NCBI RefSeq assembly: GCF_025574465.1
Contig: NZ_JAOBPP010000019.1
Coordinates: 186,001-250,000, forward strand
Direction: 5' to 3'
Source: Kordiimonas aestuarii
GTDB taxonomy: Bacteria; Pseudomonadota; Alphaproteobacteria; Sphingomonadales; Kordiimonadaceae
DNA length: 64,000 nucleotides
Shown in pieces: positions 17,180-26,289 of this stretch. Made by a program: the position numbers and the translations under genes. Each line of letters opens with the position of its first letter. Within the stretch, counting starts at the first letter, position 1. Under the pieces are notes generated by a model. It had not been told where the DNA came from, did no database searches, and saw only the letters and a list, made by a program, of their open reading frames with translations.

Positions 17180-18499
17180 ATGGAAAACAATGAAAAGCGC
17201 GTCATGGGGTTCTGGCGTACGTGGGGATTATCCATCGGCATGATGGTCGGCTCCGGCGTTTTTATGCTGCCGACCGTACTCGCGCCTTTTGGTGCGTTGG
17301 GGCTCGCCAGTTGGGTTATCACCGGCACTGGCACCATAGCCATGGCGCTCGCGCTGGCCTTTATGGCGCGGCGTGTGCCCAAAGAAGGCGGACCATACGC
17401 CTATTCGCGTGCCGGTTTCGGCGGGTTTGCAGGTTTCCTGATGGCGTGGGGATACTGGATATCGCTTTGGACCGCCATCGCGGCAGTGACGGTTGCCTGC
17501 CTTGGATACCTTGCTGTTTTTATACCGGTACTGAAGACGTCCCCCAATCTGGCGGTAGGCATGGGGCTTGCTATCATCTGGGGGCTTGTCTACCTCAATT
17601 GCCGCAGCATCAAGGACAGCAGCGTCTTCCAACTCGTGACCAGCTTGGCCAAGCTCTTGCCGCTTCTGTTCCTCGCGACCTTTGGCTTGTTTGGTGTTGA
17701 AAGCAGTAACTTCGAGACAATGATGACACCGGAGCAGGAACCGATCGGGGCCCTTGCTGCAGCCAGTGTACTTGCAATGTGGGCCTTTATTGGTTTCGAG
17801 GTAGCAACCATCCCTGCAGGGAACATTAAGGACCCGGCAAAAACCATACCGCGCGCCACGATTGCGGCCGTGGCGGTCGTGGTCGTGCTTTATCTCGCAG
17901 TTTCGGTTGCCGTATTTGGCCTTGTGCCAGCGGAAGAACTTGTCATCTCCACGGCACCCCTTGCGGATGCCGCAACCCGGCTCGTTGGCCCGGCGGGAGC
18001 CTTGATTATTTCGGTCGTGGCGATTGTGGCCACCATAAGCGGCGCGAATGCCAGTGTCTTGGTCTCGGGGCATATGCCGCTCGCCGCTGCGCTTGATGGG
18101 TTGTTTCCTGCCCGTTTCGCCCGCTTGAACAAGAATGATACGCCAGCGTTCGGTTTTGTGGTCGGCGGTGTGTTGTCGTCCATCATGCTTATGCTGAACT
18201 ATGTTGATGGCCTTGTCGCTGCCTTTGAGTTTCTTATTTTGGTATCAACACTCACGGCGCTTGTGCCCATCACCTTCTCGACAGCGGCGGCGTGGCTTTT
18301 CTCTATGCAGACACCGAGCCCGTCAAAATTCCGGCGTATCCGTGATACAATCGCCTCAATCGTCGGCTTTATTTACACGATCTGGGCCATCGCAGGGTCC
18401 GGCCGGGATACCGTCTATTGGGGCTTCCTGTTGCTGCTCGCCGGTGTGCCCGTTTATGTGTGGATGAAAGTACAGGCAGAAAGGGAAGGCAAGCAATGA
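17180..18499 (+). CDS. APC-family amino acid permease, AdiC-like
   Basis: This 439-residue inner-membrane transporter has about twelve hydrophobic segments. It resembles the arginine/agmatine exchanger AdiC along its length: GMMVGSGVFMLPTVLAPFG, GGPYAYSRAGFGGFAG, and the segment MWAFIGFEVATIPAGNIKDP with the counterpart of AdiC Trp202. STAPLADAATRLVG and AALDGLFPARFARLNK also match. By eye alignment, the position of AdiC Trp293 seems not to be tryptophan, so agmatine specificity is doubtful. The gene overlaps the next one by ATGA and that partner acts on guanidino compounds, so import of an arginine derivative is a reasonable inference. Confidence 0.85.
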   Translation: MENNEKRVMGFWRTWGLSIGMMVGSGVFMLPTVLAPFGALGLASWVITGTGTIAMALALAFMARRVPKEGGPYAYSRAGFGGFAGFLMAWGYWISLWTAIAAVTVACLGYLAVFIPVLKTSPNLAVGMGLAIIWGLVYLNCRSIKDSSVFQLVTSLAKLLPLLFLATFGLFGVESSNFETMMTPEQEPIGALAAASVLAMWAFIGFEVATIPAGNIKDPAKTIPRATIAAVAVVVVLYLAVSVAVFGLVPAEELVISTAPLADAATRLVGPAGALIISVVAIVATISGANASVLVSGHMPLAAALDGLFPARFARLNKNDTPAFGFVVGGVLSSIMLMLNYVDGLVAAFEFLILVSTLTALVPITFSTAAAWLFSMQTPSPSKFRRIRDTIASIVGFIYTIWAIAGSGRDTVYWGFLLLLAGVPVYVWMKVQAEREGKQ

Positions 18500-19368
18500 A
18501 GCTCGAGGGTTTTAACGAATATGGTCGGTTGAAATCTGTGGCGGTCCGCACTGCAACTGCAGCCTACCAGTCAGCGGATAAAATTGAAACCGAGTGGCGG
18601 ACCCTTCGTTTTCATGAAGCACCAAAGCTGACGACGGCAAATGAGGAACATGAAACCTTTGTTGGCATGCTCAGGCGCGAAGGTGTTGAGGTTATCACCT
18701 TGCCGTCTGAGGGTCAGCTAACCTTGGACAGTATCTATGCACGCGATGCACTTCTTGTCAGTCCCAGGGGGCTGATCCTGTGCAATATGGGTCGCGCCAG
18801 CCGTAACAGTGAGCCGGAGATCAACGCCCATTTCCTCAATAAACACGGGTTCCCTCTGCTGGGCCGGGTTGAGGCACCGGGCACGATCGAAGGCGGTGAC
18901 TTGATATGGCTTGACGCCACGTCGCTTGCGGTGGGGGAGGGCCCGCGCACCAACGCTGCAGGTATCAGCCAGTTGCAGGCACTTGTCGGGGATGATGTAG
19001 ACGTGCATGTTGTGCCGCTTCCAACGCCAGACCATCCGGACGATGTATTTCATTTGATGTCGATGATCAGCCCCCTGGACCGGAACCTGGCGCTGATCTA
19101 TCGGCCGTTAATGCCGGACAGTTTTCTGAGTTGGTTGACTGGTCATGGTATCTCATTTGTTGACGTGCCGGAGGAGGAATTTATCCCCATGGGCTGTAAC
19201 GTGCTGGCCATCGGGCCGCGCGACGTTGTGATGCTGGACCGTCTGCCGCTCACGAAAGAGCGACTTGAAGCCGCGGGGTGCAGGGTGCAGACTTACAAGG
19301 GTGATGAAATCAGCCGTAAAGGTGAGGGCGGTCCGACCTGCCTGACACGGCCACTTGTACGAGGATGA
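18496..19368 (+). CDS. Dimethylarginine dimethylaminohydrolase/amidinotransferase-family enzyme
   Basis: This 290-residue pentein-fold hydrolase belongs to the DDAH, arginine deiminase and amidinotransferase superfamily. These enzymes attack a guanidinium carbon with cysteine. Visible landmarks are IYARDALLVSPRG, IEGGDLIWLD with the substrate acidic residue, HPDDVFHLMSMISPLD with the catalytic histidine, and MGCNVLAIGPRDVV carrying the nucleophilic cysteine near the C-terminus. DDAH converts N-methylated arginines to citrulline and methylamine. The exact guanidino substrate here is inferred. The start ATG overlaps the permease stop (18496-18499), so the two are translationally coupled. A Rieske oxygenase follows 18 bases later. 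Confidence 0.82.
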   Translation: MKLEGFNEYGRLKSVAVRTATAAYQSADKIETEWRTLRFHEAPKLTTANEEHETFVGMLRREGVEVITLPSEGQLTLDSIYARDALLVSPRGLILCNMGRASRNSEPEINAHFLNKHGFPLLGRVEAPGTIEGGDLIWLDATSLAVGEGPRTNAAGISQLQALVGDDVDVHVVPLPTPDHPDDVFHLMSMISPLDRNLALIYRPLMPDSFLSWLTGHGISFVDVPEEEFIPMGCNVLAIGPRDVVMLDRLPLTKERLEAAGCRVQTYKGDEISRKGEGGPTCLTRPLVRG

Positions 19369-19386
19369 CAGCTATGGGGGTGAGGC

Positions 19387-20532
19387 ATGGATGACAGGGT
19401 GTTACCGGTTGGCGCTTATGAAAGCCTGCCAGCATGGACGTATAATGACAGCGATTTCTTCAACGCGGAGATGGATGCGGTCGTTCGGCCGTCGTGGCAG
19501 CTTGTTTGCCATGAAAACGACATCCCGAACGTAGGTGACTATACCGCGCTGGATATCCTGAATGAGCGCATTATTGCCGTACGAGGCAAGGACGGTGTCG
19601 TGCGGACCTTTCACAACGTGTGTCGCCATAGAGGCTCTCGCCTGCTTGAAGGTTCGCAGGGTGAGTGTCCGGGGCGTATTCGCTGCCCCTATCATGCCTG
19701 GACGTGGAACCTTGAGGGCAGCCTTATAAATGTGCCGTATGAGCGGGATTTTGAAAATTTTGACAGGGGCGATCACGGTCTTGCACCGGTGCAGATGGAA
19801 TTGTTCCTCGGTTTTATCTGGGTAAGGCTTGATAGTTCAACCAGCGTGCCAACCGTGGCGGAGCAATTCGCGCCATACCTTGATGAGATTAAGCCCTACC
19901 GGTTTGAAGACATGAGGCCGCTGGGGCGCATTACCCTGCGCCCGCGCGCGGTGAACTGGAAGCAGATTGCCGACAACTATGTTGATGCGCTGCATATACC
20001 AACAGCGCATCCCGGCCTTTCCGGCCTTGTTGGCAATACCTACGGCATGGAAGTGAAGGGTGACATCCATAAAATGTGGGGCGATGTGATGGAGACGCGC
20101 AAGGACAGTTGGTCCACCCGTGCCTATAAAAAGCATCTGCCCAAGGTCAGTCACCTGCCGGAGGACAAACAACGCCACTGGGTTTACTACCGATTTTGGC
20201 CCAATGTGGCGTTCGATATCTACCCTGATCAGATTGACTTCATGCAGTTTATCCCGGTGTCAAAAAACGAGACTCTTATTAGAGAGATCGCCTATGTGCT
20301 GCCGGATGAGCGACGGGAGATGAAAGCGGCGCGGTACCTGAACTGGCGTATCAACCGCGAAGTGAACGCGGAAGATACCGCCATCATCAACCGCGTGCAG
20401 GACGGCATGGCGTCGTCAAGTTTTACTTATGGGCCGCTAGCAAAAACAGAAGTATGCCTTCTGGATAGCGCGCGCCGCATTCGCGAAGCGGTGCCTGCCG
20501 CCTGTCACAGGCGGAAACCCGCGGCACCGTAG
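19387..20532 (+). CDS. Rieske non-heme iron oxygenase, alpha subunit
   Basis: This 381-residue protein has an N-terminal Rieske [2Fe-2S] domain: the first pair in VCRHRGSRL, the second in RCPYHAWTWN, about residues 79-102. A catalytic domain follows with the mononuclear iron site, NYVDALHIPTAHPGL (D, H, H), and a further acidic ligand expected near the C-terminus. Such enzymes hydroxylate aromatics or oxidatively N-demethylate betaines and methylamines. Next to the permease and the DDAH-like gene, oxidation or demethylation of a methylated nitrogen compound is an attractive guess. No ferredoxin or reductase gene is adjacent, so electrons must come from elsewhere. The stop abuts the next start. 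Confidence 0.88.
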   Translation: MDDRVLPVGAYESLPAWTYNDSDFFNAEMDAVVRPSWQLVCHENDIPNVGDYTALDILNERIIAVRGKDGVVRTFHNVCRHRGSRLLEGSQGECPGRIRCPYHAWTWNLEGSLINVPYERDFENFDRGDHGLAPVQMELFLGFIWVRLDSSTSVPTVAEQFAPYLDEIKPYRFEDMRPLGRITLRPRAVNWKQIADNYVDALHIPTAHPGLSGLVGNTYGMEVKGDIHKMWGDVMETRKDSWSTRAYKKHLPKVSHLPEDKQRHWVYYRFWPNVAFDIYPDQIDFMQFIPVSKNETLIREIAYVLPDERREMKAARYLNWRINREVNAEDTAIINRVQDGMASSSFTYGPLAKTEVCLLDSARRIREAVPAACHRRKPAAP

Positions 20533-21126
20533 ATGCCATCAACCGAACACGCACTGCTGGCTGAGATCAGGCGTTGCGCTATCTGTGCCGACGTACTGCC
20601 TTTTGGCCCACGCCCCGTCGTGCAGTTTTCCAGCGAGGCGCGTACCCTGATTGTCGGGCAGGCGCCCGGGCGCAAGGTTCACGAAAGTGGTGTTCCGTTT
20701 GATGATGCCAGCGGTGACCGTCTGCGGGAGTGGATGGGCATCGACCGAGATGCCTTTTACGATGCGCGCCGCGTTGCTATCCTGCCGATGGGGTTTTGTT
20801 ATCCGGGTACAGGCAAGTCCGGCGATCTGCCGCCCCGGCCAGAGTGTGCGCCAGCATGGCGGCACAAGCTTCTGGCTATGGCTGACAGTATTGAATTGAC
20901 ATTGGTTATTGGCAGCTATGCCCGCGACTGGCATTTGCGTGAGTTGAAAGGCAAGACGTTAACGGGCGCTGTACGTACAGAGGAGAACGGCACTGGCGGT
21001 ACATTCCTGCTGCCACACCCAAGCCCGCGCAACAATATCTGGCTCAGTAAGAACCCCTGGTTTGAGGCAGAGATTTTGCCCAGATTGCGGCGCGCTGTCG
21101 CGAGGGTGGTTAGCGGTGAAGGATAA
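20533..21126 (+). CDS. Uracil-DNA glycosylase-superfamily protein with 4Fe-4S ligands
   Basis: This 197-residue protein has the UDG-superfamily motifs [22 protein letters not shown] (motif 1 region) and LPHPSPRNN (motif 2). Cysteines are spaced C-x2-C (CAIC, residues 14-17) and C-x15-C (FCYP to PEC). This spacing matches the [4Fe-4S] cluster ligands of family 4 uracil-DNA glycosylases. It probably excises uracil or another deaminated base from DNA, although motif 1 lacks the usual family 4 acidic pair, so specificity is open. Its ATG directly follows the Rieske stop codon. An unrelated DNA-repair gene at the end of a metabolic operon is odd. Confidence 0.8.
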   Translation: MPSTEHALLAEIRRCAICADVLPFGPRPVVQFSSEARTLIVGQAPGRKVHESGVPFDDASGDRLREWMGIDRDAFYDARRVAILPMGFCYPGTGKSGDLPPRPECAPAWRHKLLAMADSIELTLVIGSYARDWHLRELKGKTLTGAVRTEENGTGGTFLLPHPSPRNNIWLSKNPWFEAEILPRLRRAVARVVSGEG

Positions 21127-21155
21127 AAGCCATCCTTCTGGGGCGGCCTTTCTAT

Positions 21156-21232
21156 TGGTCGGGGAAAGAGGATTCGAACCTCCGGCCCCCACGTCCCGAA
21201 CGTGGTGCTCTACCAGGCTGAGCTATTCCCCG
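21156..21232 (-). tRNA. tRNA-Pro (anticodon CGG)
   Basis: On the minus strand a 77-base cloverleaf folds completely. The acceptor CGGGGAA pairs with TTCCCCG. The D stem is GCTC/GAGC. The anticodon stem CCACG/CGTGG carries loop TTCGGGA, giving anticodon CGG. The T arm is GGAGG-TTCGAAT-CCTCT, and A73 is followed by an encoded CCA. Proline identity is consistent with the C1-G72 pair. It is transcribed toward the convergent glycosylase gene. Confidence 0.97.
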
Positions 21233-21300
21233 ACAGGAATACCGGGAGGGGCCAATTCTGCGCGATTATATAATGAGTGCCAGACAGGCCTTCAAGGGAT

Positions 21301-22329
21301 TTAGTAGGCCCGCTCGATACAAAAATCGACAATATCGCTGAGAGCTGTTTTGGCAGGGCTATCTTTGAAAATTGCCAAAGCATCCTTTGCCATGGCGCCA
21401 TAGTGGCGCGCGCGTTCCACCGTATCGCTCAGGGTGCCGTGTTTGCTCATGACACGGATGGCTTCTTCAAGGTCGCCATCTTCCTGCTTGCGGCGCTCCA
21501 CGGTACGTTTCCAGAATTTCTTTTCGTCTTCAGTGCCGCGACGGTAGGCGAGGATAACGGGCAGGGTCACTTTGCCTTCACGGAAATCGTCGCCGATCTC
21601 TTTACCCAAGGTTGCCTGCTTGGCGGAATAATCCAGCGCGTCGTCGACGAGTTGGAAAGCGATCCCCAGATATTTGCCGTAGGCGTCCAGCGCTTCTTCG
21701 ACTTCGCGACCTTGCTCAGAGACCACACCCGCAACTTCACAGGCGGCCGCAAACAACACAGCGGTTTTGGCGGCGATCACCTCAAGGTATTTTTCTTCCG
21801 GTGTCGAAAGGTCGTTCGCGGTGGTTAGTTGCAGTACCTCGCCTTCGGTGATGATAGCCGATGTGCTGGACAGGATTTTCAGAACGCGGAGCGAGTCGCT
21901 TTCAACCATCAGCTCAAACGCGCGGCTGAAAAGGAAATCCCCGACGAGCACAGTGGGCTGGTTGCCCCAGATCAGGTTGGCGGTTTTTTTGCCGCGGCGC
22001 ATGTTGCTTTCATCCACCACATCGTCATGCAGAAGCGTCGCTGTGTGAATAAATTCAACTGCGGTGGCTAGGCCGATGTGTCGCTTGCCTTCATAGCCGA
22101 GCAATTGAGCAGAGGCCAAGGTCAGCATGGGCCGCAGGCGTTTGCCGCCGGATGAGATCAGGTGCCCGGCCAGCTCGGGAATCAGGGACACAGGGCTTTG
22201 CATGCGGTCGAGAATCAGCTCATTCACAAGATTCATATCGTCTGAGACAAGTGTCTGCAGCGTTTTGATCGGGTTATTGGCAGCGTCCGCATTGCGGCGC
22301 CCGTGGATGGAGACGACATTCGATGACAT
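21301..22329 (-). CDS. ispB: Polyprenyl diphosphate synthase (octaprenyl/decaprenyl type)
   Basis: This trans-prenyltransferase elongates farnesyl diphosphate to the ubiquinone side chain. The 342-residue product has GGKRLRPML, the first aspartate-rich motif LHDDVVDES (DDxxD), GDFLFSRAFELM and the second motif LVDDALDYS. Chain length cannot be read safely by eye, and IspB is used as the generic ubiquinone-synthase name. The start at 22329 (MSSNVVSIHG) is chosen over a long upstream extension to 22572, which lacks family residues and would run into the divergent methyltransferase gene. Confidence 0.92.
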   Translation of the reverse strand: MSSNVVSIHGRRNADAANNPIKTLQTLVSDDMNLVNELILDRMQSPVSLIPELAGHLISSGGKRLRPMLTLASAQLLGYEGKRHIGLATAVEFIHTATLLHDDVVDESNMRRGKKTANLIWGNQPTVLVGDFLFSRAFELMVESDSLRVLKILSSTSAIITEGEVLQLTTANDLSTPEEKYLEVIAAKTAVLFAAACEVAGVVSEQGREVEEALDAYGKYLGIAFQLVDDALDYSAKQATLGKEIGDDFREGKVTLPVILAYRRGTEDEKKFWKRTVERRKQEDGDLEEAIRVMSKHGTLSDTVERARHYGAMAKDALAIFKDSPAKTALSDIVDFCIERAY

Positions 22330-22511
22330 GGTGACCCTGTTGCTGTTCGTGCTGTTGTTTTTGTGCGCGGACAATACCGCCCTGAAGTTGTATTGGCAAG
22401 ATGCGGGATGGCGTGCGCTATTTGACCGCAGACAAAATCCACGTACAATCACGATATAAAAATGAATAAATGGTAAACGCGTGCTGAAGAGCGCAGGGAT
22501 GGCGGGCGCCA

Positions 22512-23330
22512 ATGACCGAACAGACAGTTCTGAATGACATGCCGGTAACCGACGCGGAAACTCTTGAGCCACAAGCTGACGAGGCGGTTAGTGTTGATGA
22601 TTTCCTTGGCGGGGCCATCAAGCTGATACAGCCGCGCGATGGCTACCGAGTTTCCATGGATACGGTCATGCTGGCCGCTAGTGTGCCGGCCAAGGCGGGT
22701 GATCGCATCATCGAAGGTGGCGTCGGGTCTGCGGGTGCAGCGTTGTGCTTGGCCAAGCGGGTTCCCGGTACACATGTGCACGGCATTGATATTCAGGACG
22801 ATATGCTGGCGTTTGCCGAGCGTAATATTGCCTACAATCAGCTAGGCGGTCAGGTGACGGTCTCCAAGGGCTGCATCACTGACCTCTCTGGACCTGAGGC
22901 AACATATGACCATGTAATGGTCAACCCACCCTACCTCGCAAACGGCAAAGCCATTCGGCCGCCAGTCACCAACAAGGGGCTTGCTCATATGGATTCAAGC
23001 GCCGCGCTCAAGGACTGGGTGCGGTTCTGCATTTATAAGGTCAAAAACCGGGGCACGGTCTCAATCATCTATCGCGCCGACCGGGTAGATGAAGTGATTG
23101 CCCAGCTATATCGCCGTGTGGGGGAACTAAAGATTATGCCGCTGTGGCCACGCTTTGGGGCCCCGGCCAAGCGGGTGATCATCCAGGGGCGCAAGGGTGT
23201 GCACGGGACGGCCAGTATTTTACCAGGTCTCGCGCTTCATGGTGAGGTGGAGCGCTACACCCGCGAGGCCGAGGCGATTTTGCGCGATGGTGCCGCGCTG
23301 GACCTGAAAGGCTTTGCGCGTACGCGTTAA
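22512..23330 (+). CDS. tRNA1(Val) adenine-N6 methyltransferase-like protein
   Basis: This 272-residue SAM-dependent methyltransferase has the nucleotide-binding segment IIEGGVGSAGAALCLAKR and the catalytic motif VMVNPPYL. The NPPY tetrad marks N6-adenine or N5-glutamine methyltransferases. The N-terminal segment IKLIQPRDGYRVSMDTVMLAA matches the TrmN6/YfiC family, which methylates A37 of tRNA-Val. It diverges from the polyprenyl synthase gene with 182 bases between start codons. A small gap leads to the S49 peptidase gene. Confidence 0.82.
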   Translation: MTEQTVLNDMPVTDAETLEPQADEAVSVDDFLGGAIKLIQPRDGYRVSMDTVMLAASVPAKAGDRIIEGGVGSAGAALCLAKRVPGTHVHGIDIQDDMLAFAERNIAYNQLGGQVTVSKGCITDLSGPEATYDHVMVNPPYLANGKAIRPPVTNKGLAHMDSSAALKDWVRFCIYKVKNRGTVSIIYRADRVDEVIAQLYRRVGELKIMPLWPRFGAPAKRVIIQGRKGVHGTASILPGLALHGEVERYTREAEAILRDGAALDLKGFARTR

Positions 23331-23369
23331 AGCCGTTATTGAAAGCGGATCAAAAACAAAGCGGCGGTC

Positions 23370-24248
23370 ATGCGACAGACGATTTCAAAATTCCTGCATT
23401 CTATCAGGTGTGCAGTCTTCGGCGACCCACCCCCCACAGTGGCGGTTGTGCGGCTGTATGGTGTGATCTCGCCCGGCAAACGCTTTCGCGCCAGCCTTAA
23501 TCTCGCGTCCGTGGCTCCCCAGCTTGAGCGTGCGTTCTCCATGCCGGGACTCGCGGCAGTCGCGCTGCAGATCAACTCGCCGGGTGGCTCGCCGGTGCAA
23601 TCCGCGCTGATTACCAAACGCATCCGCGACCTTGCGCGCGAAAAACATGTACCGGTGCTGACATTTGCCGAGGACGTTGCCGCGTCGGGCGGCTATATGC
23701 TTGCGCTGGCGGGTGATGAAATTTTTGCCAATGAAAGCTCGATTATTGGCAGTATCGGTGTGGTCTCAAGCGGGTTTGGTTTTACCGAGGCAATCAGGAA
23801 ACTGGGTATTGAACGTCGGCTGTATACAGCGGGCGAAAGCAAGGCAATGCTTGATGCCTTCTCGGAAGAGAAGGCGGAGGATGTGGAGCGTCTCAAGGCC
23901 ATCCAGGGCGACATCCATGAGCATTTCAAGTCGCTGGTGCGGGAGCGCAGGGGCAAGCGTCTCAAAGGGCTGCGGACGCATATTTTCTCGGGCGACGTAT
24001 TCACGGGTACCGATGCGGTGAAGCAGGGACTCATTGACAGCATTGGCGACATGCGGAGCGTGCTTCGAGACCGGTTCGGCAAAAAGGTGCGTACGCGCCT
24101 TGTCGGCGAAAAGAAACCCCGGTTTGGGGCGCTTCTAGGCCTCAGGCGCGGTATGGAAGAAAGCCCGAGCGGCGGCGTGGCCGACCTGCCGGGCGGTATT
24201 CTCTCTGCGATCGAGGAACGGCTTTTCTGGGACCGGTTTGGTCTATAG
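23370..24248 (+). CDS. S49-family serine peptidase (SppA/SohB-like)
   Basis: This 292-residue ClpP-fold peptidase of the signal-peptide-peptidase family includes INSPGGSPVQSALI (oxyanion region), then the nucleophile segment EDVAASGGYMLALAGDEIFA with serine in SGGY. SIIGSIGVVS follows. A lysine in the later part would complete the Ser-Lys dyad. The N-terminus is short with no strong signal anchor, so it may be cytoplasmic or peripherally membrane-bound. It is followed two bases later by the chorismate mutase gene, starting a tight run of genes. Confidence 0.9.
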   Translation: MRQTISKFLHSIRCAVFGDPPPTVAVVRLYGVISPGKRFRASLNLASVAPQLERAFSMPGLAAVALQINSPGGSPVQSALITKRIRDLAREKHVPVLTFAEDVAASGGYMLALAGDEIFANESSIIGSIGVVSSGFGFTEAIRKLGIERRLYTAGESKAMLDAFSEEKAEDVERLKAIQGDIHEHFKSLVRERRGKRLKGLRTHIFSGDVFTGTDAVKQGLIDSIGDMRSVLRDRFGKKVRTRLVGEKKPRFGALLGLRRGMEESPSGGVADLPGGILSAIEERLFWDRFGL

Positions 24249-24250
24249 GT

Positions 24251-24571
24251 ATGACGGAGGAATATGTGGCAAACACGCCGAACCATGAAGCCCAGCTGAC
24301 CGCTTACCGTGAGAGTATCGATAATATCGACGCTTCGCTGGTGTTTATGCTGGCGGAACGTTTCAAAATCACCAAGGCTGTCGGCTTCTATAAAAAAGAA
24401 CATGACCTGCCGCCCGCAGACCCGGGCCGGGAGAAAGCGCAGATCGAGCGGCTGCGTTGCCTGGCGAAGTCAGCTAATCTTGATCCTGAGTTTAGCGAAA
24501 AATTCTTGCAGTTTGTCATTCGGGAGGTAATTCAGCACCACGAACGCATTCGCGAAAAAGGTGAGCTATGA
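24251..24571 (+). CDS. Chorismate mutase (AroQ class)
   Basis: AroQ-type mutase converts chorismate to prephenate for phenylalanine and tyrosine synthesis. The 106 residues form the expected all-helical fold, with YRESIDNIDASLVFMLAER (conserved arginine and the I-D-x-I-D-x-x-L pattern) followed by FKITKAVGFYKKEHDLP. The C-terminal helix FLQFVIREVIQHH completes it. The stop overlaps the start of the aminopeptidase gene by ATGA, so translation is coupled. Confidence 0.9.
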   Translation: MTEEYVANTPNHEAQLTAYRESIDNIDASLVFMLAERFKITKAVGFYKKEHDLPPADPGREKAQIERLRCLAKSANLDPEFSEKFLQFVIREVIQHHERIREKGEL

Positions 24572-25308
24572 CCATTGATGGCCCGGATGAGCTTGAAAAG
24601 CTGAAAGAAATTGGTGCGATCTGTCGCGACGTACTACACGCCATGGGCGCGGCGGTAAAGCCCGGCATTACCCCACGTGAACTGGACGAGCTGGGCGGCA
24701 GGATGCTGACGGAGCGTGGTGCCAAATCCGCTCCCATGCTGGCTTATAATTTCCCCGGCTATACCTGCATCTCCGTTGGCACGGCGATCGCGCACGGCAT
24801 CCCCGGTGATGAGCCGCTCAAGGAGGGGGAGTTGGTCAATATCGACGTCTCCGCCGAGAGAGACGGCTTTTTTGGTGATACGGGTGCAAGTTTTCCTGTT
24901 GGTAAAGTCGCTTCTGAGCTCTTGCAGCTTCTGGAGGCAACTAAAGCCGCGCAGCGCAAGGCTATGTTTGCGGCGCGCGCGGGCCAGCCACTCAATGCTA
25001 TCGGTAAGGCCGTTGAGAAAGAAGCGCGGAAATACGGCTACAACATCATTGAGGGCCTCAACGGACATGGCGTAGGGGGCTGGATTCATGAAGAGCCGAC
25101 GGTGTCCAATATCTATCATCCAAGCGACCGGCAAAAACTCAAGGAGGGGCAAGTGATGACCATCGAGCCGTTCCTCGCGACCCGCAGCCGGACCTACGTG
25201 GAAGACATGGATGGCTGGACACTTCGCCTTGCCAATGGGGGCTTCGGCGCGCAGTTTGAGCACACGTTTGTGGTAACCAAGGGCGCGCCAATTGTTCTAA
25301 CGGCTTAG
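24568..25308 (+). CDS. map: Methionine aminopeptidase, type I
   Basis: It removes the initiator methionine from nascent proteins. The 246-residue pita-bread-fold enzyme shows the metal and substrate residues in order. These are His in AHGIPGDEP, Asp in NIDVSAERDGFFGDTGASF (two aspartates), His in GHGVGGWIHEEP, Glu in MTIEPFL and Glu in FEHTFVV. It lacks the N-terminal zinc/SH3 extension. This may be the sole or a second copy. It overlaps aroQ by four bases. Confidence 0.95.
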   Translation: MTIDGPDELEKLKEIGAICRDVLHAMGAAVKPGITPRELDELGGRMLTERGAKSAPMLAYNFPGYTCISVGTAIAHGIPGDEPLKEGELVNIDVSAERDGFFGDTGASFPVGKVASELLQLLEATKAAQRKAMFAARAGQPLNAIGKAVEKEARKYGYNIIEGLNGHGVGGWIHEEPTVSNIYHPSDRQKLKEGQVMTIEPFLATRSRTYVEDMDGWTLRLANGGFGAQFEHTFVVTKGAPIVLTA

Positions 25309-25407
25309 CAAGCATTCTCTTGCTTGACCGCTGGGGACCTGCCGGTTAGGTTGCAGCGCAATATTTTTAAGTATCAGATTCGCCTTTTTAAGAGTTGGTC
25401 AACAATA

Positions 25408-26286
25408 ATGTCATCCCCAAAAACCGGCGCGATGCCGTTCCAGAAAATCATTCTGACCCTCCAGAACTACTGGGCAGATCAGGGCTGTGTGATTCTACAG
25501 CCCTATGATATGGAAATGGGTGCGGGTACATTCCACCCGGCGACCACTCTACGCGCTTTGGGGCCGGACCACTGGAAAGCCGCTTATGTGCAGCCCTGCC
25601 GCCGCCCGACAGATGGCCGCTATGGTGAAAACCCCAACCGGTTGCAGCATTATTACCAGTTTCAGGTCATCCTGAAACCCAGCCCGGCGGAGATGCAGGA
25701 ACTTTATCTCGGCAGCCTCAACGCCATTGGCATTGACAGCAAGCTACATGACATCCGGTTTGTGGAAGACGACTGGGAAAGCCCGACGCTTGGCGCTTGG
25801 GGGCTTGGCTGGGAAGTCTGGTGCGACGGCATGGAAGTCAGCCAATACACGTATTTTCAACAGGTTGGTGGCTATGACTGCCGCCCGGTCGCAGGTGAGC
25901 TGACCTACGGGCTTGAGCGCCTCGCCATGTTCGTGCAGGGCGTCGATAATGTGTATGACCTCGACTTCAACGGTGCCGGTGCCACATACGGTGATGTCTA
26001 CCTTGAAAACGAACGAGAGCAATCCGCCTATAATTTTGAGGTCGCCAACACCGACAAGCTGTTTGATGATTTCAAAAAGGCGCAGGACGAATGCGCTAGT
26101 CTCCTTGAGGCTGAACTGCCGCTGCCAGCTTACGAGCAATGTATCAAGGCAAGCCATACCTTTAATCTTCTTGACGCGCGCGGTGTAATTTCGGTGACGG
26201 AACGACAGGCTTATATCGGGCGAGTGCGTGATCTTGCCAAAGGATGCTGCACCGCCTGGATCAGGAAAAACGGGTGGGAGGTATAA
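25408..26286 (+). CDS. glyQ: Glycyl-tRNA synthetase alpha subunit
   Basis: GlyQ is the catalytic subunit of the alpha2-beta2 class II enzyme that charges tRNA-Gly. Family segments include [67 protein letters not shown] and [21 protein letters not shown]. The start at 25408 ([14 protein letters not shown], 292 residues) lacks a strong ribosome site; MPFQKI at 25432 is the alternative. The extension to 25324 is not family-like. glyS follows after three bases. Confidence 0.97.
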   Translation: MSSPKTGAMPFQKIILTLQNYWADQGCVILQPYDMEMGAGTFHPATTLRALGPDHWKAAYVQPCRRPTDGRYGENPNRLQHYYQFQVILKPSPAEMQELYLGSLNAIGIDSKLHDIRFVEDDWESPTLGAWGLGWEVWCDGMEVSQYTYFQQVGGYDCRPVAGELTYGLERLAMFVQGVDNVYDLDFNGAGATYGDVYLENEREQSAYNFEVANTDKLFDDFKKAQDECASLLEAELPLPAYEQCIKASHTFNLLDARGVISVTERQAYIGRVRDLAKGCCTAWIRKNGWEV

Positions 26287-26289
26287 GTC

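Noticed and set aside
25307..25324. Small inverted repeat AGCAAG/CTTGCT after the aminopeptidase gene as a terminator.
   Set aside because: The stem is only six pairs with low GC and no T run.
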